Assembly: GCA_922989275.2 (NCBI GenBank)
Contig: OV277857.1
Coordinates: forward strand, 84,437,321 to 84,501,320
From: Gari tellinella
Lineage: Eukaryota; Mollusca; Bivalvia; Cardiida; Psammobiidae
Length of the DNA stretch: 64,000 bases
Direction of reading: 5' to 3'
In this document: in pieces, positions 47,701 to 56,460 of the stretch
How the letters are laid out: every line of letters starts with the position of its first letter
Numbering within the stretch: position 1 is the stretch's first letter
The notes under the pieces: generated by a model
Seen by the model: only the letters and a program-made list of their open reading frames with translations
What the model was told of the DNA's origin: nothing
Databases searched by the model: none
Translations under genes and position numbers: made by a program

Positions 47701-48809
47701 CAGGATCCACTTTTTTTTTAAGTCGTTTGGGTATTGCGGGAACGCGATTTAAATATAGCGCTTCTAAAAATAGATAGTCGCTTTCGGTTTCGTGTTGACA
47801 CGTCAGAGTAGTTTTGAGATGTCAGAGTGTAGTGTTTATTCAGAAAATGAGCTCAAAAGTAGTCCGGTAGTGTCTGTGTTATGTGTACAAAATCGTCCGG
47901 GCTTGCTAAGGATATAGGGCATATATGCGAATTTTTTTACAAACAAAGGATGGGTTTATATGACAAATAATGACCTTGCTCTTGTTGTATTCAACATTGA
48001 AAGTGTCTGAAATGATTTATCTTGATTTGCAAGTTTAAATTGTAAATTGTAAGGTATTTCATAATATAATTATGTGAAATAGTTCTTGTTTCAATCTGAA
48101 AACCATTGCATCAAATAAATACCGGTATTATATTATATAAATACCGGTATTATATTATAATAAAAAATGTGGTGTGTTTGCTTTTAACACAAGCCTTTTT
48201 TCCTTCTGTAACGGGTGCCGAATAATGGCCCCTTCCCCTCCAGTATCTTTTTTCTCTCACCAAAAAAACTTGTCCCTTAAAAAAATTTTTTTTTTTTTTT
48301 TTTTTAAACTTTTTTTTTTTTTTTAATTTTTCTTTAAAAACTTAAGGGTCGGGGGTAAAAAATAGGGTCGGTCGGGAAACCGGAAACACACAACTTTTGT
48401 TTTAAGCCTTATCTAAAGACTGCTTATGAATTTTTAATTTTAATGACACTAAACACGAGTTTTGTTGTGAACCATTTTACCAAAGTTCTTTTCTACGTCT
48501 GTAAAAAATCATAAATCACTTTCAATGTGCGTTTATGTGTCTATTCATTTATTATTTTTTATCAAACAGGTGAAAGTCTGGTTTCAAAACCGACGAATGA
48601 AATGGCGTCACGCGCAACAACAGAATAACGAAATGGAGACGGAGACCAGTCCATCAGATAAACCGGAAGTTGAGGAAGATGGCGACGACATGAACGATTC
48701 TGTGGATAACGAAGACGACCTAGCTGAGGTTAAGATTTGTGATGACAATGATACAGATAAGATAGAGAACTCGCCCAGTGTTAAATCGAGTGTGTGTGAT
48801 ACGTCATAA
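37613..48809 (+). CDS. HLX: HLX / H2.0-like homeobox transcription factor (four coding exons)
   Basis: Coding exons 37613-38105, 38963-39139, 42479-42669 and 48570-48809 join in frame to 1101 nt (366 aa plus stop). All three introns are GT-AG. The product is a nuclear DNA-binding homeodomain protein; relatives (vertebrate HLX, fly H2.0) act in visceral mesoderm. Residues 31-42 read KKPTFQISDILH and residues 145-153 LKFGMNRIL; both match HLX N-terminal motifs and fit the eh1 Groucho-binding pattern F-x-[IM]-x-x-I-L. PGPYSVL (225-229 region) precedes the homeodomain, as in vertebrate HLX (PGPYAVL). The homeodomain is residues 244-303 (F251, L259, F263, W291, F292, Q293, N294, R296), with Q at position 50. 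The C-terminus is rich in Asp/Glu. An in-frame TAA lies 15 nt before the ATG, and -3 is A. The protein is shorter than human HLX (488 aa). Only untranslated exons and transcript ends are unknown. Confidence 0.95.
38106..38962 (+). other. HLX: HLX intron 1
   Basis: 857 bp, GTGCGT to TTTCAG. It holds a palindromic MITE core (38229-38311), the left member of a 92-bp direct repeat (38591-38682) and a TAA microsatellite. Confidence 0.85.
38681..38711 (+). repeat. (AAT)n microsatellite in HLX intron 1
   Basis: About ten uninterrupted AAT units directly after the GGCATCGGT end of the 92-bp repeat. Confidence 0.95.
38963..39139 (+). CDS. HLX: HLX coding exon 2
   Basis: 177 nt, phase 1 in and phase 1 out, encoding residues 165-223 and one base of 224. 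The acceptor is ATCATTTCAG/AAAAC and the donor CACTACCAG/GTAAAG. The phase matches exon 1 exactly (G+AA = Glu) and exon 3 (G+GT = Gly). The peptide contains ALQPPKYHHSPGTDTLPG, which leads into the PGPYSVL motif of exon 3. The other open frame over this stretch would not splice in phase. Confidence 0.88.
39228..39390. mobile_element. Fragment related to the TACAGTCGAAAC MITE
   Basis: ATATCTCGAAGTCGG and GTTCGAGATATCGAAGTTCG flank the shared ACGTTTTAACTTTGAAATAT segment. It begins about 90 bp after exon 2. Confidence 0.6.
40337..40573. mobile_element. 237-bp MITE in HLX intron 2
   Basis: GGTTATAAAAACTTAAAACG and CGTTTTAAGTTTTATAACC are inverted, bounded by AGCCCCCGG and CGGGCTCC. Confidence 0.75.
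40643..40686. repeat. Hairpin in a dispersed repeat
   Basis: ACTCATTAGAATCGTCTC pairs with GAGACCATTCTAATGAGT. Related sequence without the hairpin lies at about 39720-39850. Confidence 0.7.
41506..41887. mobile_element. Abutting palindromic MITE cores and a full 250-bp composite MITE
   Basis: A degenerate core is at 41510-41561 and a second at 41572-41636 (CAAACAGTGTAGACC ... GTCTAAACTGTTTG). The composite MITE at 41638-41887 begins at the next TA. Its ends TACAGTGGAGAATCTGTTAT and TTCTCCACTGTA and its GCCGGGTTACCCGGC core are intact. Confidence 0.85.
42479..42669 (+). CDS. HLX: HLX coding exon 3 (homeodomain residues 1-44)
   Basis: 191 nt, phase 1 in, phase 0 out. The acceptor is CTATTTGCAG/GTCC and the donor GATGCCCAG/GTAACT. 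It encodes GPYSVL and then most of the homeodomain, including KRSWSRAVFSNLQRKGLEKR and LAAMLGLTDAQ, which I recognise as almost identical to vertebrate HLX. The open frame continues upstream to a chance ATG at 42367 inside the intron; that is not the start. Confidence 0.95.
42731..42746 (+). repeat. Poly-C tract 61 bp after HLX exon 3
   Basis: Sixteen C in a row just inside intron 3, at the start of a palindromic MITE. Confidence 0.95.
42779..42950. repeat. Two palindromic MITE cores, AGCAGAATGC family
   Basis: A shortened core is at 42779-42831 and a complete one at 42879-42950 with centre GAATGCACCTTATGGTGCATTC. In the latter both arms have changed from GCG/CGC to GCA/TGC. Confidence 0.85.
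43249..43286. repeat. Minimal CAAACAGTG palindromic core
   Basis: CAAACAGTGTTGACC ... TTTTGCGCTGTTTG; the inner stem has been lost. Confidence 0.6.
43458..43491. repeat. Palindrome of AGAACA units
   Basis: CAGAACAGAACAGAAAATTC continues to its exact complement. It resembles two facing (TTCTG)n retroposon tails and incidentally contains steroid-receptor-like half sites. Confidence 0.6.
44204..44498 (+). mobile_element. tRNA-derived SINE with 12-bp target site duplications
   Basis: Body 44216-44486. The head has a GTGGCCTAGTCACTG A-box region and GAGTTCGAATCCC B-box. The central domain contains GGTCGGTGGTTCTACCCAG and GGGGTCTTCCTCCACC, then GTCGCGATATGAC and an AAATCAAAACAAATCAAATC tail. ACAAACTGCCTT occurs exactly at 44204-44215 and 44487-44498. 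This layout is familiar from molluscan tRNA-derived SINEs. It lies in HLX intron 3, sense orientation. The open frame across it is not a gene. Confidence 0.92.
44541..44600. repeat. Degenerate palindromic MITE core, AGCAGAATGCG family
   Basis: ACTTAAAGCAGAATGCGC ... TTTCAGCCTGCTTTAAG; the inner left arm is deleted. Confidence 0.7.
45488..45558. repeat. Palindromic MITE core, AGCAGAATGCG family
   Basis: Centre GCAGAATGCGCCTTAAGGCG with exact partner. Outer arms differ slightly. The MITE ends GGGGGAAAGGGTTAA at about 45685. Confidence 0.8.
45704..45760. repeat. Degenerate CAAACAATCC / CTGGATC palindromic core
   Basis: GACAAACAATCCATATCCTG with GGATCTACACTGTATG. The centre is mostly lost. Confidence 0.55.
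46493..46611. repeat. 119-bp hairpin in HLX intron 3
   Basis: GTGTTCATTATTTATCATTT and AAATGATAAATAATGAACAC are exact inverses, continuing through AATAAACGAGTTGACTAAAA. The inner loop is GACGCGAGCCTTGGCGAGCGTC. Stem about 55 bp. Confidence 0.9.
46745..46752. promoter_or_regulatory. CRE-like palindrome in HLX intron 3
   Basis: TGACGTCA, a perfect CREB/ATF consensus, in a short non-repetitive stretch of about 250 bp (46670-46920). Function is inference only. Confidence 0.25.
46958..47022. repeat. Palindromic MITE core, GGATCC type
   Basis: CAAACCGTTTGGACCAAGAT ... GGATCCAAACTGTTGG with centre GACGCCGCGTAACGTGGCGTC. Confidence 0.8.
47225..48411. mobile_element. 1.2-kb TIR element in HLX intron 3, Harbinger-like target duplication
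   Basis: GGCCTAAAA...GTGTGTTTCTGGTTT at left and AAACCGGAAACACAC...TTTTAAGCC at right are imperfect inverses. A TTA is present on both outer sides (47225-47227 and 48409-48411), which fits the TWA target duplication of PIF/Harbinger elements. It contains A/T homopolymers (48282-48325). No transposase. Confidence 0.6.
48570..48809 (+). CDS. HLX: HLX coding exon 4 (homeodomain residues 45-60, acidic tail, stop)
   Basis: The acceptor is ATCAAACAG/GTGAAA, phase 0. It begins VKVWFQNRRMKWRH, the recognition-helix half of the homeodomain (W48, F49, Q50, N51, R53), followed by a tail rich in Asp and Glu ending SSVCDTS and TAA. The intron position between homeodomain residues 44 and 45 is a known position in the NK-like/ANTP class. 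An AATAAA at 48968 is a possible poly(A) signal but lies in a MITE arm. Confidence 0.95.
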   Translation: MKVWFQNRRMKWRHAQQQNNEMETETSPSDKPEVEEDGDDMNDSVDNEDDLAEVKICDDNDTDKIENSPSVKSSVCDTS

Positions 48810-48950
48810 ACCCCACCAGTGCTGTCTTTTCTGTTTACACTTCATAGGCAAGAGTTGGGCTGGAATAATTTACAGAAAACAAGATTTCAATTACAGTCTC
48901 AAATCTAACTACCACTCAACAGGAGTCTTCATGTTGTTTCCGGAAAAGCT

Positions 48951-50095
48951 ACTTAAAACAAGATGAAAATAAAGCAAAAAACTCCTTTAGGAGCTTTCTG
49001 CTTTAATTTCATTTTGTTCTAAGTTGCATTCTTCTTTTAACACTTTAGAAAATTCTTCATCTGAGTGTTCGTAAACGATGAGTTTTACTGTTGTGAAAAT
49101 GGTTAACTTGTTAACTGACGTTATTTCCCCTCATTTCATATGAACAGATTGGAATGACTCGTTTCTTGGTGAGACGAGACAGCTGGTACATTCATGACCA
49201 AATGCCATGGTCGCCATAGTTTGAGGAAAGTGTTTTCCAAATGTTATATATAATGTGCTATGCAAGTCAGTCAGGCTGCGCAAACACCCGTCTGTTAACA
49301 TGTACATTTTCATTAATGACCACTACATCGAAGACACGTTTTAAAAGTGTTATAGACACGTGGCAGCTTAGAGCAGGATGCAAGTACAGTATTACTATAA
49401 CCTTAATTTAAGTCACCTGAATAAAGCATTGCCCTATAGCCTGTTTCTAGTGTTGTAAACAGGCTACAATTTAAGCATGTTGGAACTAAAGCAACAATTT
49501 AAGCATGTTGGAACTAAAGCAGAATGATTTGTAAATAGGTTATAATTTAAGCATGTTGAAAGTAAACCAGAATGCGCCTTAAGGCGCATTCTGCTTTACT
49601 TACAGTATGCTTTAAGCTACTTGGAAAGATGCTGGGAATGCGTGGCAGCTTAGAGCAGGATGAAAGTATAGCAGAACATTTCTATATGAGCGTTCTGCAT
49701 TACTATCATCTTGATTTAAGTCACCTGAATAAAACAAGTATTGCCCCATAGCCTGTTTCTAGTTTTGTAAATAGGTTACAATTTAAGCATGTTGAAACTA
49801 AAGCAGAATGCGCATTAACCCTTTACCCCATAGAAGCGACTTTTAGCGTATTTGATTTATTCCTCCGCTGAAGAAAAAAATTCCAGTTTATACCCTCATG
49901 AACAATTACCATAATAAATATTTTATATAGCCTTACAGATGGTAGTTTAAAGCAAGCTGAAAGTAAAACAGAATGTGCCTTAAGGCACATTCTGCTTTAC
50001 TTTCAACCTGCTTTAAGTGGTCACTTGTATTTAATGTCATGAACGGGTTATTTGGTAAAGGGTTAAGGCGCATTCTGCTTTACTTACAGTATGCT
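48951..50095. repeat. Cluster of palindromic MITEs downstream of HLX
   Basis: Cores at 48951-49022 (ACTCCTTTAGGAGC centre), 49547-49616 (GCGCCTTAAGGCGC), 49648-49720 and 49945-50016 (TGTGCCTTAAGGCACA), plus partial flanks between them. AATTTAAGCATGTTGGAACT is tandemly repeated at 49471-49530. About 49030-49350 is non-repetitive with no gene. Confidence 0.8.
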
Positions 50096-50401
50096 TTAAA
50101 GGGACTCGCAACCGGATGGTGTACTTGTCAAAATAAAATAAAATACTTAAATAAAAGCAAATTTGTGGCATTATTTGGCTTCTGACGTTAAAAAAATATG
50201 ATCAGTCCAAAAAAAGTCTCAGGAATCGTCACCGAATCTTAGTTTTTTTTAGATATTTTCCATCGTTTTTCTATAGCGTCAGCTGACGGTATAGTTGTTG
50301 TTGTTGCTTCCCTACACGGGCTCAGACATAAACCCGAGCCGAATAAAATTCTATCAATCGCTACCAGTGAAGTACGTTAATTCGCTACCATATATATAGA
50401 G

Positions 50402-50491
50402 AGCGCTGATAGCCGAGGGGGTAAAGGCGTTTCCTCATTGTTCATGTTTGTCTCCGCATGGAGGGTCACGGGTTCGAATCCCACCAGAGCT
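50402..50491 (+). repeat. tRNA-Ser/Leu-like sequence (class II pseudogene or SINE head)
   Basis: AGCGCTG pairs with CAGAGCT at six of seven positions as an acceptor stem. TAGCCGAGGGGGTAAAGGC resembles the A-box of class II tRNAs, and GGGTTCGAATCCC is a B-box. A T-run follows. The anticodon stem does not form, so it is not called functional. Confidence 0.55.
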
Positions 50492-51319
50492 TCTTCTTTT
50501 TTTTTTGAAATGCATTTTTTAACAGAATTTATTATCCTAAACTAAATCTTACCCATTTATATAAGCATTTGATATATTTACAAATTACTATTTTTAATGT
50601 TAAATCCGGTGCGAGCCTCTTTAAGCTACTTGGAAAGATGCTGGAAATGAAATTATGTTCATGACTTCCTACACAGAGGTTACTTTCCATAGTGATGAAA
50701 TAATAAGAGGCGATACATGTGTGTTAATAGGGGTAATGAGTGAAATAATAATGGTATCGGGGCGTTACTGTAATTTTTTTTTTTTAAATATGCATAATAA
50801 ACATCGAATCATTATTTACCAGCACATTTAACTAATACTTACGTAACAAATGATCTAATAGGCCGTGAGCCAGGCACCTGAAATTTGAGGTACGGGTACC
50901 ATTCGGGTGAATAAGGTTCACTATGATTTTCAGGAAGCCCAAACCCTCTGCTTTTAGGAAATGTATGATAGCAGTAAATTCATGGCAGCTTTGTTGGCTT
51001 TTGATGCATTTTTGTTACCCCACCCACCGAGTTAACGTTGTAAAAGGATCATTGTTGTCACAATCGCACTTTTTGTACTGCATGCATTTATATTGGTGCC
51101 TAATATCAAAACGGGTATTGAAACATGCCATTAAATGTTATTGACATTATTAAAGGTTTTAACTTTGGTAAAAACCAAATTTCCACCACTTTTTTTGAAA
51201 AAATCACCTTTTTATGCCTTTAGACAAATGTCTTTTGATGAGGATGGCATATAGTGGTCCTACTGGCGGTGCGTACGAGTTAAACATATTTTACCGATTC
51301 TTGTAGCAATAACACCGTG

Positions 51320-52110
51320 TAATAAAATGCTTTGGTACTTAAACAGTTGTTGTTTAGGGTAATTCCCAATCCAACCATATCATCCAACCTCGGTTTGACA
51401 TTGACCTTGACCGAATTTTGTCTACGAATATGTTATTAGGGTTGTTAATTGGTTAACTAGATTTTACTGTTTCGTCTAGCATCAATACCGCATATAAGAA
51501 TGATTTGATACATGCTGCTTTTGATCATTGCCAATTCACCCATATCACCTTACCTCAGTTTTGACATTGACCTTCACCGAATTTGGAACTAAAATATGTT
51601 ATAAGGGCTGTTTTATTGCTTCACTAGATTTTACCGCATCGTCTAGCATTATTACCGCTTAGTAGAATGCTATGAAACTTTCACAGTTATCGCTTAGAAT
51701 CACTCTCAGTTCACCCATATCACCCAACTTCCATTTTGACCTTGACCGTGACTGAATTCGGACTTAGAATATCTTAATAAGGGATGTTTATTGGTTAACT
51801 AGATTTTACCGTTTCATCTAGCATTACGTGTAACAACTTTTATTAGAATGCTTTGAGACTTGCACAAGTGTTACATTCGATAATTCCCAATCAACGAGTA
51901 TCAACAAAACTTAATTTGGCATTGACCTTGACCTTATTGTGGACTAAGAATATGTTTTATGTGCTATGTCAAGGTTAAATAGATTTTATCTTTTCGTCTA
52001 GCACCGCTTACTCAAATACTTGGATACATAATTATACAGTTGTCGCCTTATACCATTCATAATCTATCCATATCACCCAACCTTGTGTTTACCTTGATAC
52101 TACCACAGAG
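51320..52110 (+). repeat. Tandem units of about 166-186 bp with TTGACCTTGACC
   Basis: TTGACCTT recurs at about 51401, 51567, 51736 and 51922, with a decayed fifth near 52090. Units also carry CTAGATTTTACCGTTTCGTC and CACCCATATCACC. Confidence 0.75.
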
Positions 52111-53130
52111 ATCACTGTCAATGAGGACACACAAACTCGCATTGGGACCATACACTTCCGCTTGAACACTTGTGCCACCAAGCGTTACTATATAACAGTG
52201 CATCTATCAGCCAATTTAGAGACATTCTTGAAGATACGAAACACGAGAACTCTCACACACAGCTGAAAAGGTCACAAATGCAGAAATAGGAGGAAAAAGT
52301 TACTAAAGTAACATATCTAATAAGAGGCTGGTTCAACCCATTTGAAATAAATCAAGATCTGATTAGCATATCCACCGTTAATGCAGTACCTTGAGACATC
52401 GCAAAATACCTTCTGAGTGCGCATGCGATTGGTCAATGATGAGATTGGTCAATGCTCGTATGCACAATTTAAAGGAGATCAACCATGATGGAATAAAGAG
52501 CAACAAAGTTTAGACCTCAAGCAGCATGAAAGTGAAATCCAGTGGAAGACTGGCAGTTCTTATAGCTGATAATGCTTTTGTTCGGTCGCATCATAGTTAT
52601 GGCACACACACGCAATCTCCAGATAAATTTCATTATTTTACTTATTGCTCTTTGGCAATAGTCTTTCTCAACATCAAATGGTTTGCTAAGAAATCAAACA
52701 ATGCTGCATTAGCATTGAGCTAACAGAATGCATTGAGCTAACAGAAGAGTAACAATGTCTTAGAACATTACTGCTTTAAGAGAACCACGGAGGCACCCTT
52801 AGCAGTACTGTTTATTCTGAATTTTTTTAGAGGTCCAAATTAGGTCAAGTCCAAGGCCAAACCAAGCTTTGGTGATATTCCTGGATTTCGAAAGGTTCAA
52901 TGTATTCAGTATGCAATGATCAAATCATTCCAGAAAGAAGTAATAACTCTGGAGAAACGGTAAAATCTATTTTACCAAGAAATAGCTCAAAAATAGCTGG
53001 GAATGGTTCAAGGCAATAACTGTAGAAGTGTAAAATCATTCTAGTGAGCTGTTTTCATGCTATATAAAATGTTAAGATATGGTTGACTTTGTACGAACGA
53101 ACAGGGCGATTACTTTAATTATGCCACCTG
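52111..53130. other. Interior of the 50859-54526 element, no gene recognised
   Basis: Non-repetitive within the window. A 65-codon frame at 52526-52723 has no family resemblance. If a coding remnant exists it is too decayed to see. Confidence 0.4.
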
Positions 53131-53144
53131 CATCAATAGATTCC

Positions 53145-54403
53145 AGGAGTCAAAACAGGGATTTTTCGTTATGAAAAGGATGACGTAATTTATTGTTTTC
53201 GCTTAAGTAAATTACTTAAACAATTCCAATAATGCCTAATGGCATGTTACAATACTTTTTTAATGTGATGCTTCAAAAAAACGTATGCATGACCAAATGT
53301 ATGATTGTGATAATGATGGTCCTTTTACAATGTTAAACTTGGTGGGTGAGGTAACAAAAATGCCTTTTTTGCTAGAGTAAATAACTTCAACAATTCCAAT
53401 GATGTCTAATTGCATGTTACAATACATTTTTATAATGATACTTCAATAAATTTGCATGCATTACCAAAAGTATGATTGTTATAATGATGGTCCTTTTACA
53501 ATGGTAAACTTGGTGGGTGGGGTAACAAAAATGCCTTTTTTGCTAGAGAAAATTACTTCAACAATTCCAATGATGTCTAATTGCATGTTACAATACATTT
53601 TTATAATGATACTTCAATAAAAATGCATGCGCTACCAAGAGTATGATTGTGATAATGATGGTCCTTTCACAATATTAAACTTGTTGGGTGGGGTAACAAA
53701 TATGCCTTTTTTGCTAGAGTAAATTACTTCAACAATTTCAATAATGTCTAATGACATGTTTCAAAACATTTTCAATATGATACTTCAATAAATTTGCATG
53801 CATTACCAAAAGTATGATTGTTATAATGATGGTCCTTTTACAATGGTAAACTTGGTGGGTGGGGTAACAAAAATGCCTTTTTTGCTAGAGTAAATTACTT
53901 CAACAATTCCAATGATGTCTAATTGCATGTTACAATACATTTTTATAATGATACTTCAATAAAAATGCATGCGCTACCAAGAGTATGATTGTGATAATGA
54001 TGGTCCTTTCACAATATTAAACTTGTTGGGTGGGGTAACAAATATGCCTTTTTTGCTAGAGTAAATTACTTCAACAATTTCAATAATGTCTAATGACATG
54101 TTTCAAAACATTTTCAATATGATACTTCAATAAATTTGCATGCATTACCAAAAGTATGATTGTTATAATGATGGTCCTTTTACAATGGTAAACTTGGTGG
54201 GTGGGGTAACAAATATGCCTTTTTTGCCAAAGTAAATTACTTAAACAATTCCAATAATGTCAAGTGGCATTTTACAATACATTTTCAATATGAAGTTTCA
54301 ATAAAAATTCATACATTACCAAAAGTATGATTGTGATAATGATGGTCCTTTTGCAATGTTAAACTTGGTGGGTGGGGTAACAAAAATGCCTAAAAAGTCA
54401 ACA
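53145..54403 (+). repeat. 171-bp satellite array with 342-bp higher-order repeat
   Basis: GATGGTCC recurs at 53315, 53486, 53657, 53828, 53999, 54170 and 54341, exactly 171 bp each time. Monomers alternate between two types (CATGCATTACCAAAAG and CATGCGCTACCAAGAG). The dimer 53486-53827 is nearly identical to 53828-54169, while adjacent monomers differ at many sites. Confidence 0.95.
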
Positions 54404-54941
54404 AAGCTGCCATGATTTTACTGCTATCATACATTTCTTAACTAGTCACACATTGATCTTTCCGAAAATCATAGTGAACCTTATTCACCCGATTGGTACC
54501 AACCAACCCCTCCGGCTCACGGCCTATAACGACGTTACGTCATAATTATTACCTTTCCACCGGACAAGCTTAGAGAGCATCCATTTGAACTAAGTAAAAG
54601 AATCCCAAGTATTTGGACATCTTGTATCATTTTTGTCATTTCTAAAGAAATTGTGTAATTCTATATTTTTACTAAAAATAATAAAAGAATGACAAACATT
54701 TGCACAAACAATTTTTTGAAAAATTGTGTAAAATATATATGGCGAACTTGGTCGGTAAGAGAGCATGCTTGATAATATACGAGTATGATCACGATTGTCT
54801 AAAATACGGAATACGAAAAGGTGACCTTAGCTGAAACATACAGCAAATGACTCATGAATGTATAAACGAGTAAAAGTTTTACAGTTCTGCTTTAAGAGTG
54901 GCGAACCTTCATCGCATTATCCCGAGTACAGCGGGTATTTA

Positions 54942-55006
54942 CAAACAGTTTGGATTCTGATCAGACGCCGCGTAACGCGGCGTCTGATCAGAATCCAAAC
55001 TGTTTG
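54942..55006. repeat. Perfect 65-bp palindrome, GGATTC variant
   Basis: CAAACAGTTTGGATTC pairs with GAATCCAAACTGTTTG; centre GCCGCGTAACGCGGC. Confidence 0.9.
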
Positions 55007-55198
55007 TCACTCATATCAATATTTCTTAAGTCACAATACCTAAAATTTAAACTTGAGAAATAAACGCATACGACAATTATTTAAAGTATATGACGTTATG
55101 AAAGTGAAGGGGCTACGCGTAGAATAAATAACCTATTTGAAAATGTCACATAGGTGACTCGGAATCTTATATATTTTTGAAAAAAGATGGTTTGATGT

Positions 55199-55262
55199 CA
55201 CACGTTTGGATCAAGAATTGAGGCAAAGCAACTCGGCATCTATTCTGAAACCATACTGCCTG
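55199..55262. repeat. Degenerate palindromic MITE core
   Basis: ACACGTTTGGATCAAG ... CTGAAACCATACTGCCTG. Confidence 0.5.
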
Positions 55263-55466
55263 TACAATATCTTTGAAGTAGCATTAGATCTATATATTAG
55301 CATAAGATTTAAAGAACAATATGGTAAGTTGTTTACTCTGTTACTCGATAGATAGTCCTTTTAACACCTTTGATTTATTTCTCCGCCGAAAAAAACTAGT
55401 TTCCATTTATACAGTCATGATGAATATTTACCAAAAGAAATAGTGTTCTATATCCTATCAGATGGA

Positions 55467-55530
55467 AGCTTAAAACAAGCTAAAAGTAGAGCAGAGTCAA
55501 GGCGCATTCTGCTTTAATACCAACTAGTCA
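55467..55530. repeat. Degenerate palindromic MITE core, AGCAGAATG family
   Basis: GCTTAAAACAAGCTAAAAG ... GCGCATTCTGCTTTAATACC. The left inner arm is deleted. Confidence 0.65.
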
Positions 55531-55899
55531 CATGTCTGCACAACTAGAAAACAGAAAATGATGTAAAACGAGTGGTTTTTTTTTTACATAAGCTGTGTCA
55601 AAATAAAACAAAATTATTAGTCGTTAAAATCTTCCATTTTATTCAAGCCAAACTAACTGTAGCAAACCGATAGCAAACTGTTCAACATGCTGAACCATAT
55701 CCCCACTGGACCGAGGTTGGCATGTTATGGAGGCTTTAACGAGTGTTTAAACACTGTCCCAATGGACCTTAAACTGACAGTCGGGGGATCTTGGTCAGTT
55801 CCTTACTGTTTGTACAACACTGGTGTAAAGAGCGTCTGGTCATCAAGATTAATCAAGATTAATCACGAGACTGGATATGAGCCTCTTGATTGGCAATTG

Positions 55900-55965
55900 C
55901 AAACAGTTTGGGTCCTGATCAGACGCCGAGTAACTCGGCGTCTGACCAGGATCCAAAACTGTTTG
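55900..55965. repeat. Palindromic MITE core, GAG/CTC variant
   Basis: CAAACAGTTTGGGTCCTGAT ... GGATCCAAAACTGTTTG; centre GCCGAGTAACTCGGC. Confidence 0.85.
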
Positions 55966-56089
55966 AGACTCGTATTCAGTCGCACACAGTCAAAAATTAT
56001 TTAAAATATATATGAATATTAACGCGTGCAATAGTTTTAGAGATGGACGGTTTAGGGGCCGGGAAAGGGTTAATCATTTTATCTGAAGT

Positions 56090-56460
56090 TTAGCGATGCT
56101 GTGATGGTCAACACAAACAGTTCATCGTTTCTGTAATCTGCATCAAACACTTGACAAGACATTATGGCCGATTCTGGCAAGTCTTTGTCATTTGTCAAAC
56201 CGCGTTATTACTGCAGAATTGCAGGAACAATATTGATATAGAGAAGTTAATTACACGCTACGGACTGATAAGAAAGCGGTGGTTAATTAATATTGCAAAC
56301 GCCACTTAATACAATAAAGACATCGATGTCAAAGACAAGATGTTTAAATCTAAACATATTTGATACCATATTTATCATTGAAATGGGATCGGGCCACACG
56401 TTCTTGCAACATTAGAGAGAGTCCTCCAACTACAAATAAATTATACTAATACAATAGCAG
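56090..56460. other. Non-repetitive block, possible conserved non-coding element
   Basis: No sequence shared with any repeat in the window, and no open frame of note. It contains homeodomain-like GGTTAATTAATATT and AAGTTAATTACACGC. Function unknown. Confidence 0.25.

Larger units (their letters stand above)
42670..48569 (+). other. HLX: HLX intron 3 (splits the homeodomain)
   Basis: 5900 bp, GTAACT to AAACAG. It is loaded with a poly-C tract, palindromic MITE cores, a SINE with target duplications, a long hairpin, a CRE-like site and a 1.2-kb TIR element. No additional exon was recognised. Confidence 0.9.
50859..54526. mobile_element. 3.67-kb DNA element with about 310-bp TIRs and amplified subterminal satellite
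   Basis: Left terminus TAGGCCGTGAGCC, right terminus GGCTCACGGCCTA; similarity continues for about 310 bp (50859-51177 against 54215-54526), including GGTGAATAAGGTTCACTATG and AAATGTATGATAGCAGTAAA. TAA flanks both sides (50856-50858 and 54527-54529). The interior has no recognisable transposase; it carries two tandem arrays. Confidence 0.8.

Noticed and set aside
48968..48973. AATAAA as the HLX poly(A) signal
   Set aside because: It is in the arm of a palindromic MITE; possible but not supportable without transcripts.
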